Assembly: GCA_036388675.1 (NCBI GenBank)
Contig: DASVRI010000047.1
Coordinates: 134,935 to 198,934 of the forward strand
Origin: DASVUS01 sp036388675
GTDB taxonomy: Bacteria > Armatimonadota > Abditibacteriia > Abditibacteriales > Abditibacteriaceae
Direction of reading: 5' to 3'
DNA: 64,000 nucleotides
How positions within the stretch are numbered: position 1 is the stretch's first letter; every line of letters begins with the position of its first letter. A program made the position numbers and the translations under genes. This document shows, piece after piece, positions 26,064 to 35,594 of this stretch. The notes below the pieces were generated by a model. The model had not been told where the DNA came from. It made no database searches and was given only the letters and a program-made list of their open reading frames with translations.

Positions 26064-27089
26064 TCAGGCTTCCATGCCGGCATAATCGAAGTGCGTTTCC
26101 GACAACATCTCGATCTGATCGAGAGCCTGCCCTGTGCCAATCGCGACACACGACAGCGGGTCTTCGGCCACATGAACCGGAATGCCGGTTTCACGCATAA
26201 TGAGTTGATCGAGGCCGCGCAGCAGAGCGCCGCCACCTGTGAGCCAGATACCGTGCGTCACAATATCGGCGGCCAGTTCCGGCGGCGTCTGTTCCAGAAC
26301 GCTGCGCGTGCGCATCACAATCTGATGCACCGGCTCAGCCAGCGCTTCACGCACCGCCTGCGACGTGACGTGCACCGTCTTTGGCAAACCATCGACCATA
26401 TCGCGGCCTTTAACTTCCATCATCAATTCTTCATCGAGCGGGTAGGCCGAACCGATGGACATTTTAATTTCTTCGGCTGTGCGCTCGCCGATGATGAGGT
26501 TGTATTCGCGCTTAATGAAGCGGTGAATCGCTTCATCCAGCTTGTTGCCGCCGATGCGCAGCGAGTCGGAGCGCACAATGCCGCCCAGCGAAATCACCGC
26601 GACATCGGTCGTGCCGCCGCCAATATCCACCACCATGTTGCCTTCTGGGTCGCTGATGTTGAGACCGGCGCCAATCGCAGCAGCCATAGGCTCTTCGATG
26701 GGAAAGGCTTCTTTGGCACCGGCGGAACGAGCGGCATCAAGAACGGCACGACGTTCCACGCTGGTGACGCCGCTGGGAACGCAAATAATGACGCGCGGTT
26801 TGAACAACGTGCGTTTACCGACAACTTTTTGGATAAAGTGCTTGAGCATCTGCTCGGTCACGGTGTAGTCGGCGATTACGCCATCGCGGATCGGCTGCAT
26901 GGCGATGATCGAACCGGGCGTGCGGCCAATCATCTGGCGCGCTTCCTCGCCGGCGGCTTTCAATTCGCGCGTGTTTTTGTTCACTGCTACGACCGACGGC
27001 TCACGCAGAACGATGCCTCGCCCGCGTTGGTAAACCAACACATTGGCCGTTCCGAGATCTATTCCGATGTCACGCGCAAATCCGAACAT
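26064..27089 (-). CDS. mreB: Rod shape-determining actin homologue MreB
   Basis: This 341-residue protein is a full-length MreB, the membrane-bound filament that guides lateral cell-wall growth. Visible actin-fold motifs are IGIDLGTANVLVY (phosphate 1), MVVDIGGGTTDVAVISLGGI (phosphate 2) and LTGGGALLRGLDQL (adenosine loop). The start MFGFARDIGIDLGT gives the amphipathic membrane-binding N terminus, and AAGGA precedes the ATG. It lies 92 bases after murA on the same strand, so both wall genes may be co-expressed. mreC and mreD do not follow; the next gene is on the opposite strand, so they must be elsewhere if present. Confidence 0.96.
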   Translation of the reverse strand: MFGFARDIGIDLGTANVLVYQRGRGIVLREPSVVAVNKNTRELKAAGEEARQMIGRTPGSIIAMQPIRDGVIADYTVTEQMLKHFIQKVVGKRTLFKPRVIICVPSGVTSVERRAVLDAARSAGAKEAFPIEEPMAAAIGAGLNISDPEGNMVVDIGGGTTDVAVISLGGIVRSDSLRIGGNKLDEAIHRFIKREYNLIIGERTAEEIKMSIGSAYPLDEELMMEVKGRDMVDGLPKTVHVTSQAVREALAEPVHQIVMRTRSVLEQTPPELAADIVTHGIWLTGGGALLRGLDQLIMRETGIPVHVAEDPLSCVAIGTGQALDQIEMLSETHFDYAGMEA

Positions 27090-27181
27090 TGTTGTCCTTC
27101 AACGTAAGTGCTTCCCTTATTCAAACAAAAGCCGCGACGGCGTGCCAGCCGAGCGCGGCCTGTCGAACGGAACAGCAGCTT

Positions 27182-28564
27182 TTAGCGGTCATCGATTTTG
27201 GTCTTGGTCTGTCGGGTAATCTGCGCGCCAAGGCCCTTCAGCTTGTCCTCAATTTCTTCGTAACCGCGATCCACCAGATGCACATTCGTCACTTCCGTGC
27301 GACCTTCGGCGGCCAACCCCGCAAGCACAAGGGCCGCACCGGCACGGAGATCGGAGGCCTGCACTTCGGCACCACTCAAGTGAGGCACACCGCGCACGAT
27401 GGCTGTATTATCGGCCAGTGCCACCTGTGCACCCATGCGCATCAGTTCCGGCACGAAGTTGAAGCGGCCATCATACAAGTTCTCTTCAATGGCCGAGCGT
27501 CCGTTGGCCAGGCACATCAGCGTGACGAAAAGCGGCTGCAAATCGGTGGCAAAACCGGGGAACGGTGCGGTTGTTACATCCGTGGCGCACAGTTCGCTGC
27601 CACGCTGCACACGAATCCACGGTTGCTGAGTACTCGCTTCGTCGCTGTGTGTCACGTTTAAGCCGGCTTCGCTTAACTTATCCAGGTAAATCGGCAAATG
27701 TGCCGGCGTGAGGCCGTGCACTGTAATGTCGCCGCCGGTGATGGCCGCCGCCGCCAGATACGTCCCGGCTTCAATGCGGTCGAAGTCGATAGAGTGCTCG
27801 GCGCCGTGTAGGTCTTTGACGCCCTCAATGGTGATGGTGGCGGTTCCGGCGCCGTGAATCTGCGCGCCGGTTTTGTTCAGGAATTCGGCCAGGTTCACGA
27901 CTTCGGGTTCGCGCGCCGCATTCTCAATCGTTGTCGTGCCGTGTGCCAGGCAACCCGCCATCATGATGTTGACCGTAGCGCCGACGCTGGAGTTCTTCGG
28001 CTCCAGGTAAATGTTGGCGCCGCGCCAGTAGTGCGCTTCGGCATTCATAGCACCATGCACCACATTGATGCTGGCGCCCATTTTCTGGAACGCTTCAACG
28101 TGGTAGTTGATCGGACGCGCACCCAGCACGCAACCGCCGGGCAACGGCACTTCGGCTTTTTGCAAGCGCGCGAGCAGGGGAGCGGCCACGTAGAAACTGG
28201 CGCGCATCTTTCGCACCAGCCTGTCGGGTGCAACGTGAGTCGTCAGGTTTTCGGCGTTGACGCAAACAGTGTGGTCGTGGCGTTGCACATCGGCGCCCAG
28301 AGCCGCCAGCATCTCGCACATGATGTCCACATCGGCGATGTGGGGCACGTTGTGCAGCACACTCTGGCCTTTGGTGACCAGCAGCGTCGCTGCGAGAATG
28401 GCCAGTGAAGCGTTCTTTGAGCCGCTTAGCTGAACTTCGCCGCGCAGCGGCACGCCACCCATGATGACGATGCGCTCTTCGTTGGTCGGACTGCCGCTCC
28501 CACGCAGAGCGTGAAGGCGGTGCTTGTTCTGTTCGGATGTCTTTCTCTGCGGCGCATTACTCAC
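27182..28564 (-). CDS. murA: UDP-N-acetylglucosamine 1-carboxyvinyltransferase
   Basis: This 460-residue enzyme makes the first committed step of peptidoglycan synthesis by adding enolpyruvate to UDP-GlcNAc. It has the substrate-binding start VQLSGSKNASLAILAATLL, the mobile loop with catalytic C145 in LPGGCVLGARPINYH (so fosfomycin-sensitive by this residue), AGCLAHGTTTIENAAREPEV, and TAPFPGFATDLQP. It starts with GTG preceded by GGGAGGA. About 30 residues precede the usual N terminus and are polar. It sits between atpC and mreB on the same strand. Confidence 0.96.
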   Translation of the reverse strand: MSNAPQRKTSEQNKHRLHALRGSGSPTNEERIVIMGGVPLRGEVQLSGSKNASLAILAATLLVTKGQSVLHNVPHIADVDIMCEMLAALGADVQRHDHTVCVNAENLTTHVAPDRLVRKMRASFYVAAPLLARLQKAEVPLPGGCVLGARPINYHVEAFQKMGASINVVHGAMNAEAHYWRGANIYLEPKNSSVGATVNIMMAGCLAHGTTTIENAAREPEVVNLAEFLNKTGAQIHGAGTATITIEGVKDLHGAEHSIDFDRIEAGTYLAAAAITGGDITVHGLTPAHLPIYLDKLSEAGLNVTHSDEASTQQPWIRVQRGSELCATDVTTAPFPGFATDLQPLFVTLMCLANGRSAIEENLYDGRFNFVPELMRMGAQVALADNTAIVRGVPHLSGAEVQASDLRAGAALVLAGLAAEGRTEVTNVHLVDRGYEEIEDKLKGLGAQITRQTKTKIDDR

Positions 28565-28722
28565 GGTGTCCTCCCGTTGACGGTCTTAACCGTCCTGGCT
28601 GTGATGTGTGCTGCGATGAACGGCTGCGATGTGACGTGCGCTGCAACATCTTCTCTCAACGTGGAATCGAGTACTCATTCCACAAAACGACGGTGCTTTA
28701 TCAAAGCTATGCTTTATCAGAG

Positions 28723-29139
28723 CTATCGACCGCTCGCGATACGCTGTCGAACGCGTGCGCGTTTCAAAGCGGCTTCGGCGCGGTCACGCTGCAACTGAAA
28801 TCCGGCATCGCCCTGCCCGGAGATACGACTCTGCGCGCGGCTTTCCGCTTCCCGTGCCCGCTCGATGTTGATGTCCTGTGCAAATTCAGCCGAATCGGCC
28901 AGCACCATGGCGACGTTGTCGGAGACCTGAAAAAAACCGCCTCCAATCGCCATCGTGCTGCGTGCGCCATCAACATCGACAATCTCAACTCCGCCCGGCT
29001 CCAGGGCCGCGATCAACGGTGCATGACCGCGCAGCACGCCGAACGAACCTTCCGTACCGGGCAACGTCGCCGATTCGACCGGCGCGTTAAACACTTCACG
29101 CTCGGGAGTAACAATCTGTAACTGAAAAGTGCCTGCCAT
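28723..29139 (-). CDS. atpC: F1Fo ATP synthase subunit epsilon
   Basis: This 138-residue subunit of the F1 central stalk has the N-terminal beta-barrel (LQIVTPEREVFNAPVESATL, GSFGVLRGHAPLIAAL) and the C-terminal helical hairpin (INIERAREAESRAQSRI). It is the last gene of the atp operon, as usual. A near-perfect 16-bp hairpin lies between atpD and this gene, which may lower its expression relative to atpD. Confidence 0.95.
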   Translation of the reverse strand: MAGTFQLQIVTPEREVFNAPVESATLPGTEGSFGVLRGHAPLIAALEPGGVEIVDVDGARSTMAIGGGFFQVSDNVAMVLADSAEFAQDINIERAREAESRAQSRISGQGDAGFQLQRDRAEAALKRARVRQRIASGR

Positions 29140-29151
29140 AGATGGTTCACA

Positions 29152-29185
29152 AATAAGCGAGGAGTAAAATTACCCCTCGCTTATT
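29152..29185 (-). promoter_or_regulatory. Hairpin between atpD and atpC
   Basis: The arms 29152-29167 and 29170-29185 (aataagcgaggagtaa) pair with one mismatch. The structure starts two bases after the atpD stop codon and ends 12 bases before the atpC start, so it could attenuate or mark a processing site. Confidence 0.55.
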
Positions 29186-29186
29186 C

Positions 29187-30680
29187 TTATCTCAAAGTCT
29201 TCGCTTTCTCAACCGCCTGGTCGATTGTTCCCACCAGGTAGAACGCTTGTTCCGGCAAGTCATCGTGTTTGCCGTCCAGAATTTCCTTGAAGCCGCGCAC
29301 CGTTTCTTTCATCGGCACGTATTCGCCCGGAATGGAGGTGAACACTTCGGCCACGAAGAACGGCTGCGAAAGGAACATCTGCAAACGACGGGCACGCGAC
29401 ACAACCAGCTTGTCTTCGTCCGACAGTTCGTCGATACCCAGAATGGCGATGATGTCCTGCAAGTCTTTATAACGCTGCAAAACCTGCTGCACGCCACGAG
29501 CCACCGCATAGTGCTCTTCACCTACGATGGTGGGCGTCAAGATGGTCGAAGTTGATGCCAGTGGATCTACAGCAGGATAGATGCCGAGCGCGAACACATC
29601 GCGCGACAAAACCGTCGTCGCGTCCAGGTGCGTAAAGGTCGTTGCGGGCGCAGGGTCGGTAATGTCGTCAGCCGGAACATAAACCGCCTGCACGCTTGTG
29701 ATCGAACCCTTCGTCGTGGTCGTGATGCGCTCCTGCAACTGCGCCATTTCGTTGGCCAGCGTCGGCTGATAGCCTACGGCAGAGGGCATACGTCCCAACA
29801 GCGCCGACACTTCCGAACCGGCCTGCGTGAAACGGAAGATGTTGTCCAGGAACAACAGCACGTCCTGGCCCTTCTCGTCGCGGAAATATTCGGCCATGGT
29901 GAGAGCGGTCAGCGCCACGCGCAAACGCGCACCGGGAGGCTCGTTCATCTGTCCGAAAACGAGTACTGTTTGGTCGAGAACCGTCTTGTCGCTGCCGTCG
30001 GCTTTCTTCTGGCCGGGCAGCACGGTTTCGCCCATTTCAACGCGCAGGTCGGTGCCTTCGCGTGTGCGTTCACCTACGCCGCCAAAGACCGACACGCCAC
30101 TGTGCTTCTGCGCCACGTTGTTGATTAGCTCAGTGATGAGAACCGTCTTACCCACGCCGGCGCCGCCGAACAAACCGACTTTACCACCACGCGGATAAGG
30201 CTCCAGCAGGTCGATGACTTTGATACCGGTTTCAAACGGCTCGATGGTGGGGCTGAGGTCTTCAAAGCGCGGCGACGGACGATGGATCGAAAACATCGCA
30301 TCGCTGTTGACCGGGCCAAGTCCGTCCAGCGGTTTGCCCAACACGTCGAACAAGCGGCCCAGTGTCGCTTCGCCAACGGGCACCGAGATCGGCGCACCGG
30401 TGTCGGTCGCTTCCATGCCGCGCACCAGGCCATCAGTCGATTCCATGGCGACGCAGCGCACCGAGTTGTCGCCCAAATGCTGCGCCACTTCCACGATGAG
30501 TTCACCCATCGGGCCCGCGCCGTTATCAGAGCCGCCACCCGTCATGCCGCCGCCCGTCGCCGTTCCATCGCGATTGATGCTGACCGCATTGAAAAGGTGA
30601 GGCAACTCCTCCGGCCTAAATTCAACGTCTACAACCGGCCCAATGACCTGCGTTACTTTTCCTATTTTTCCTACAGCCAT
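29187..30680 (-). CDS. atpD: F1Fo ATP synthase subunit beta
   Basis: This 497-residue catalytic subunit has the P-loop GGAGVGKT, the catalytic segment VGERTREGTDL, VFGQMNEPPGARLRVAL, and DNIFRFTQAGSEVSALLGRMPSAVGYQP (shown here only by its first residues DNIFRFTQAGSEV). An uncommon glycine-rich insert of about 20 residues (DGTATGGGMTGGGSDN) sits in the N-terminal crown domain after NAVSINR. The ATG follows AGGAG. The gene is downstream of atpG as in most operons. Confidence 0.97.
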   Translation of the reverse strand: MAVGKIGKVTQVIGPVVDVEFRPEELPHLFNAVSINRDGTATGGGMTGGGSDNGAGPMGELIVEVAQHLGDNSVRCVAMESTDGLVRGMEATDTGAPISVPVGEATLGRLFDVLGKPLDGLGPVNSDAMFSIHRPSPRFEDLSPTIEPFETGIKVIDLLEPYPRGGKVGLFGGAGVGKTVLITELINNVAQKHSGVSVFGGVGERTREGTDLRVEMGETVLPGQKKADGSDKTVLDQTVLVFGQMNEPPGARLRVALTALTMAEYFRDEKGQDVLLFLDNIFRFTQAGSEVSALLGRMPSAVGYQPTLANEMAQLQERITTTTKGSITSVQAVYVPADDITDPAPATTFTHLDATTVLSRDVFALGIYPAVDPLASTSTILTPTIVGEEHYAVARGVQQVLQRYKDLQDIIAILGIDELSDEDKLVVSRARRLQMFLSQPFFVAEVFTSIPGEYVPMKETVRGFKEILDGKHDDLPEQAFYLVGTIDQAVEKAKTLR

Positions 30681-30752
30681 AATTGCTCCTAACGATGAAT
30701 TCAGAATTATGAACGATGAATGCGTTCATCATTCATCATCCATCGCTTAATC

Positions 30753-31664
30753 TTATCCCCTCAGTGCTTCAGCGCCACCGACAATTTCCAGAATTTCTGT
30801 CGTGATGCTGGCCTGACGCGTGCGGTTGGCCAACAGCGTCAAGCGGTCGATCTGCTCGCCGGCGTTCTTGGTCGCGTTCGTCATTGCGGTCATGCGTGCC
30901 CCGAATTCAGATGCCACCGCTTCCATCAGCAACTGGTAAACACGCGTTTCTACGAAGCGCGGCAAGAGCACGCCCAACAACTGCGGCGCCGTAGGCTCGT
31001 AGATAAATTCACGCTTGCCGGTTCCTGCCGGGGTGCGGCTGTCGGCCTCGCCCTCGACTGCTGAGGGCGGCTCAATCGGCAAGAACTTGACCGCCTGCGG
31101 GCGCTGCGAAATCGTGGTGATGAACTCGGTGTAGCAAATATAAACCTCATCCACCTGGGCTGTCAGATACAAACCCGTTATGGCATTCGAGGCGGCGCGC
31201 ACCTGCTCATAAGGCGTTTCCGGCCCGATAGAACCGAAGTTCTGCACCACGGGATAACCGCGCTTGGTGAAGTAGTCGGTCGCCTTTTTGCCGATGGTGA
31301 TGATCTGCAACGGTTGGCGGTCGCCCGCAGCCGTCAGTTCGGCACGCTTGCCGTCGATGAACTGATGCGCCAGGCGCAGAATGTTCGAGTTATACGAGCC
31401 GCACAAGCCCTTGTCTGCTGCGATAACCACAATGGCGACAGCGCCGACCGGACGAACATCGAGCAGAGGATGGCTGAACTCGGTTACGTTGGGTGCCAGC
31501 GTGCCCACGAGTTCGGCCATAGTTTCGGCGTAGGGCTTGCCGCGCTGCACGCGATCCTGCACGCGGCGCAGTTTGGCCGCAGCGACCATTTTCATCGCCT
31601 GCGTAATCTGCGAAATGTTTTTCACGACGCGAATCTTGCGCCGAATGTCACGTATTGATGCCAT
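30753..31664 (-). CDS. atpG: F1Fo ATP synthase subunit gamma
   Basis: This 303-residue rotor subunit has both conserved helical ends: MASIRDIRRKIRVVKNISQI at the start and GEQIDRLTLLANRTRQASIT near the end. A short acidic Pro/Ala insert (PPSAVEGEADSRTPAG) lies near residue 210. Its 5' neighbour in the operon is not atpA but a large secreted protein gene ending 9 bases before its start codon. Confidence 0.95.
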   Translation of the reverse strand: MASIRDIRRKIRVVKNISQITQAMKMVAAAKLRRVQDRVQRGKPYAETMAELVGTLAPNVTEFSHPLLDVRPVGAVAIVVIAADKGLCGSYNSNILRLAHQFIDGKRAELTAAGDRQPLQIITIGKKATDYFTKRGYPVVQNFGSIGPETPYEQVRAASNAITGLYLTAQVDEVYICYTEFITTISQRPQAVKFLPIEPPSAVEGEADSRTPAGTGKREFIYEPTAPQLLGVLLPRFVETRVYQLLMEAVASEFGARMTAMTNATKNAGEQIDRLTLLANRTRQASITTEILEIVGGAEALRG

Positions 31665-31673
31665 AGTTGTATC

Positions 31674-33869
31674 TTACTTGCGGAACGCTGATGCCCAGAA
31701 CGGGTCAATCGAATAGCTTCCCTGAGGCTTCTTCAAAATGAATGTTGCCTGGCTGCCTTCGGGCAGCACTTCCACCGCAGTGTCCGCGTCCGACTGGAAG
31801 TAGGTATTGTCTTTGCGCATCCAACTCGCCTGGATGCGCCAGTTGCCCGGCACAACGGGATATATTGTGCATTCGCCACGACGATCAGTATGCGCGATGC
31901 GACGCCCCATGCCTGAACTGTCGGTTCCCATTGTCATTATGGTAGGAGTTAATACACCCGGTGAGTTTTGTGGAGCTTGTGAGGCTTTCGAAAACATTAC
32001 AATCACGTCGCTGTCGCGCAGCGGAGCACCTGTTTCATCCTGCACGAGTACTCGAAGCGACGATGCCGACGTGCGCGTCAGATACACCGGAACCGTTGTC
32101 GTGCGGCCCTCACTAACCTCGACAATTTCTTGGACGGGCGCATACTCCCTGAACGATTTCACCGTGACCTCGTAGCGACCTTCCGGCAAGCTGCGAAATT
32201 CACCAGTGCCATTTCCGTCGCGCGTAAATTCGACCGTGCCGAGGGTAAATCCATTGTCCTGTGACTGCCTTACACTGCCGGCTGTCGGGTCAGCCTGCAC
32301 TTCGCTTTCACTGGGCAGCAGACGCACCTGAACACTCGCCTGGCCAACCGGCATATCCACACTGCGACGGCTTCCACCCGCGATCCACAACTTCTCGTGT
32401 GCCACGATGCGTATGGTGCCGCCGCGCTGCAGCCGTATGTCGGTAACGGGTACTCCATCAGCGCCCATCAGAACATTGCGAGCGAATGCCGATCCTACAC
32501 CGGGAACATGCACAAAAACGTTGTAATGCCCTCTGTCAAATCCAGGGTTGCCATACGGATTTGTACCGTCGACCTTGATAAAACCAGCATCTGATGTGAG
32601 ACCACCACCTGAGGAGGAACTGCTATTCTTACCTCTCAAGCTAAAATTGATCCGAGTGCTTTTCAACGGCGCGCCGCTCGGCGACAGAATGCGAATGTTG
32701 CTTGGCACACTTCTGTTGAGCCAGCTATTGGCCTGCGGATTGGCTTCAGGTGCAGGTTGCATCGGCACAGCAGGTTGCGGCGGAGCGGGACGGAGTTCCA
32801 GCGTGGCTTCGGTGCCCTGCGGTGGAACTTCGACATCAAAATCTTTCCCAATGAGTCCCTGCTTCCCCGAAGCATATAATACTCCGATACGCCAACGGCC
32901 CGACCTCAGCGGATAAATCAGGCACTCACCTTTTGAATCTGTACGCGTGGTGCGCATCGCAAACCGAGACATTGACTCGTTCAAGTCCCAGTTAGATTGC
33001 AGCGGCTGTGCCTCCAGGCGGGTGAGAGACAGCATTAACTCCGTGTGCTTGAGCGGCTCACCAGCCTCATTTTGAACCGTCAGGGACAGCGGCGCCATTG
33101 CCCCGCTTGCCAGATACAGCGGCAGTTCGGTTTCTTGCCCCGCAGCAATATAAGCAGGCGCGACGACGGAAAGGTAGTTTGGCAGCGAGCGCAGCGTAAC
33201 CTCGTAGCGGCCAGGCGGCAGGTTGCGAACTTCGCACATGCCGTTATCATCGCGTGTGCTGAGAGGGTTCACTGGAAACGGAAACCACCAAGTTTCTCCT
33301 TGGGCATCGCTTTTGGAGGCCATATCGAGCCATTTCCAACTCTCCAGGCTCTGCTTCTCCGCAGCACTCTGGGCGCCAACTCCCTTACGCTCGCTGATTA
33401 TCCAATTGAGCGAAACCGCTGCACCGCCAACAGCCCGTTCAGTCGCGCGGCGTCCAGGCAACGCGACCAGTTCGCGCGCCGAAATGTGCAGCGTTCCACC
33501 CATTTGTAGATGCACATCCATGGCTGGAGCATCGGGGTCAGGCCCAAGTTGCAGTACTACATTTGGCAGCAGCGCGTAGCCTGCGTTCGCAGAGTATAGA
33601 AAAATCGAACAGCGCCCCGGCTTCACTTCCTGACCCGTGTTCAGCACCCCATTGCGATCGGTGGCACTCTCGCCCATGAGCGAGATTACTCCCCCGAATT
33701 TCATCGTCAGGGGCTCACTTGCCAGAGGTTGACCGTCGGGAGCGAGGACACGAAACTTTAGGGTCGGTTTTTGCGGCTGCTCCTGCGCCATAGCAGGCCG
33801 TTCGTGCCGAAGAATCAGAGCCGCCGACAGCATCAGAAGAACCACACCGGATTTTTTCATGAATACCAT
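31674..33869 (-). CDS. Large secreted Ig-like repeat protein inside the atp operon
   Basis: This 731-residue exported protein has a signal peptide (about 1-28, ending AMAQ) and a strong ribosome-binding site (AAAGGAGG) before the ATG at 33869. The rest is made of carboxypeptidase-regulatory-like/Ig-like modules in two matching halves. Pairs of equivalent segments are LPPGRYEVTLRSLPNY with LPEGRYEVTVKSFREY, SKGECLIYPLRSGRWRIG with RRGECTIYPVVPGNWRIQ, and VQNEAGEPLKHTELML with VQDETGAPLRDSDVIV. The whole protein thus arose by duplication of a unit of roughly 340 residues. Its position between atpA and atpG is unusual and unrelated to ATP synthesis by any visible domain. Possible roles are a surface or adhesion protein; this is a guess. 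Confidence 0.8.
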   Translation of the reverse strand: MVFMKKSGVVLLMLSAALILRHERPAMAQEQPQKPTLKFRVLAPDGQPLASEPLTMKFGGVISLMGESATDRNGVLNTGQEVKPGRCSIFLYSANAGYALLPNVVLQLGPDPDAPAMDVHLQMGGTLHISARELVALPGRRATERAVGGAAVSLNWIISERKGVGAQSAAEKQSLESWKWLDMASKSDAQGETWWFPFPVNPLSTRDDNGMCEVRNLPPGRYEVTLRSLPNYLSVVAPAYIAAGQETELPLYLASGAMAPLSLTVQNEAGEPLKHTELMLSLTRLEAQPLQSNWDLNESMSRFAMRTTRTDSKGECLIYPLRSGRWRIGVLYASGKQGLIGKDFDVEVPPQGTEATLELRPAPPQPAVPMQPAPEANPQANSWLNRSVPSNIRILSPSGAPLKSTRINFSLRGKNSSSSSGGGLTSDAGFIKVDGTNPYGNPGFDRGHYNVFVHVPGVGSAFARNVLMGADGVPVTDIRLQRGGTIRIVAHEKLWIAGGSRRSVDMPVGQASVQVRLLPSESEVQADPTAGSVRQSQDNGFTLGTVEFTRDGNGTGEFRSLPEGRYEVTVKSFREYAPVQEIVEVSEGRTTTVPVYLTRTSASSLRVLVQDETGAPLRDSDVIVMFSKASQAPQNSPGVLTPTIMTMGTDSSGMGRRIAHTDRRGECTIYPVVPGNWRIQASWMRKDNTYFQSDADTAVEVLPEGSQATFILKKPQGSYSIDPFWASAFRK

Positions 33870-33934
33870 CACACGCCTCCTTTCCTTCGGCAACCGCATT
33901 CGGCACACACTACGTCAGAACTCTGGCAAGTGCC

Positions 33935-35500
33935 TCAAGCAAGCGCCGGTGTTGCCGCGACCGGCGTGGCCGCAGGCTGGTTGAAGTCTCTCTGGAACTC
34001 CGCCAGCGCGCTCTTGAGCGCTTCTTCGTTGTCCTTGGTAATCTGCTTCTCGTTCACGATGGACAGCACAACTTCCGGGTAGCGCTGCTGAATCGTGTTT
34101 ACCAGTTCCATTTCGTAGCGCGCAATCTGGTCAACCGGAGTTTCGTCCATGTAGCCGTTAATCGCAGCGTACAGAACAATGACCTGCTGCTCAACCGGAA
34201 TCGGGCGGTAGTTCGGCTGCTTCAGCAACTCGGTCAGGCGCTGACCACGCGCCAACTGCGCCTGAGTACTCTTGTCGAGGTCGGAGGCGAACTGCGCGAA
34301 CGCGGCCAGTTCACGGAAACGCGCCAGGTCGAGCTTCAAACGACCCGCAACAGTTTTCATCGCCTTGATCTGCGCCGCCGAACCCACGCGCGACACACTG
34401 AGACCCACGTTGATGGCGGGGCGCATGCCGGCGTTGAACAAGTCCGGCTCCAAGAAGATCTGGCCATCGGTAATAGAGATGACGTTGGTCGGAATATAGG
34501 CCGAGATGTCGTTCATCTGCGTCTCGATAATGGGCAGCGCGGTCAGCGAGCCGCCGCCCAGGTCGCGGTGCAGTTTGGCGCTGCGCTCCAGCAAGCGCGA
34601 GTGCAGGTTGAAAACGTCACCCGGATACGCTTCGCGGCCCGGCGGACGGCGCAGCAACAAGCTCATCGAGCGGTAAGCCACGGCGTGCTTCGAGAGATCA
34701 TCATAAACAATCAGCGCGTGCTGTCCGCGGTCGCGGAAATATTCGCCCATCGCAGTGCCGGAGTAGGGCGCGATGTATTGCAGCGGCGCCGAATCGTTGG
34801 CGCTGGCCACAACGACGATGGTGTAATCCATGGCGCCGGAAACGGTGAGCTGATTCACCAGAGCGGCAATCGTGCTCTGCTTCTGGCCAATCGCCACATA
34901 AATGCAGAAAACGTCCTTGCCCTTCTGGTTAATGATGGCGTCAATGGCGACCGATGTCTTTCCGGTCTGGCGGTCGCCGATAATCAGTTCGCGCTGGCCA
35001 CGACCGATGGGAATCATCGAGTCAACGGCTTTGATGCCGGTTTGCAGCGGCTCTTTAACGCCTTCACGCTGCATTACGCCGGGCGCTTTTACTTCGATAA
35101 GCTGGCGCTCCGTCGTCACGACCGGGCCTTTGCCATCCAACGGCTCGCCCAGCGCGTTCACCACACGGCCCACCAGCGCGGGGCCAACCGGCACGTCGGC
35201 GATGCGGCCCGTTGTCTTGACCTGGTCGCCTTCTTCAATGTGCGAGTAGTCGCCGGCAATCACAACACCGACGTTGTCTTCTTCCAGGTTGAGCGCGATG
35301 CCCATGGTGGGAAGATTGGTCGCCGGGCTGACCGGAAACTCCAGCAGTTCGCCGGCTTTGCAGCCCTGCAAACCGTAAACGCGCGCGATACCGTCGCCGA
35401 CTTCCAGCACGGTGCCGACGTTCACCATCGTCAGTTCGTCTTCAAAACCCTTCAGCTCGTTGAGCAGAACGCTTGTAATTTCTTCTGGCCTGAGTGCCAT
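33935..35500 (-). CDS. atpA: F1Fo ATP synthase subunit alpha
   Basis: This 521-residue non-catalytic nucleotide-binding subunit has the P-loop GDRQTGKTS near residue 170, YVAIGQKQSTIAALV, and DVFNLHSRLLERSAKL. I chose the ATG at 35500, preceded by GGGAG, because it begins the conserved MALRPEEITSVL; the open frame upstream has no family match. The C-terminal tail after residue 500 is Ala/Pro-rich. It follows atpH with a 94-base spacer holding a 15-bp inverted repeat. Confidence 0.97.
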   Translation of the reverse strand: MALRPEEITSVLLNELKGFEDELTMVNVGTVLEVGDGIARVYGLQGCKAGELLEFPVSPATNLPTMGIALNLEEDNVGVVIAGDYSHIEEGDQVKTTGRIADVPVGPALVGRVVNALGEPLDGKGPVVTTERQLIEVKAPGVMQREGVKEPLQTGIKAVDSMIPIGRGQRELIIGDRQTGKTSVAIDAIINQKGKDVFCIYVAIGQKQSTIAALVNQLTVSGAMDYTIVVVASANDSAPLQYIAPYSGTAMGEYFRDRGQHALIVYDDLSKHAVAYRSMSLLLRRPPGREAYPGDVFNLHSRLLERSAKLHRDLGGGSLTALPIIETQMNDISAYIPTNVISITDGQIFLEPDLFNAGMRPAINVGLSVSRVGSAAQIKAMKTVAGRLKLDLARFRELAAFAQFASDLDKSTQAQLARGQRLTELLKQPNYRPIPVEQQVIVLYAAINGYMDETPVDQIARYEMELVNTIQQRYPEVVLSIVNEKQITKDNEEALKSALAEFQRDFNQPAATPVAATPALA

Positions 35501-35518
35501 AATGCTCCCTTCAATCGT

Positions 35519-35585
35519 AGTTCTCAGTTTTGAATTTTTAGTTTTGAGTTGAAGTCGCTTCACTAAGAGCTCAAAACTGAGAACT
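35519..35585 (-). promoter_or_regulatory. Inverted repeat between atpH and atpA
   Basis: The perfect 15-bp arms agttctcagttttga (35519-35533) and its complement (35571-35585) enclose a 37-base AT-rich loop. It lies in the spacer before atpA and may be an RNA-processing or stability element. Confidence 0.5.
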
Positions 35586-35594
35586 CAAACCTCT

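Noticed and set aside
28511..28798. Frames in the spacer between murA and atpC
   Set aside because: The spacer is only about 160 bases. The frames extend into the flanking genes and match nothing.
30681..30752. gatgaa-rich sequence between atpG and atpD
   Set aside because: It contains several short overlapping gatgaa/ttcatc words but only a 6-bp stem, too weak to call as a hairpin.
34568..35533. Long plus-strand open frame opposite atpA (321 codons), with similar ones opposite mreB, murA and the GH2 remnant
   Set aside because: These are antisense shadows typical of G+C-rich genes. They show repeated His/Arg composition and no domain.
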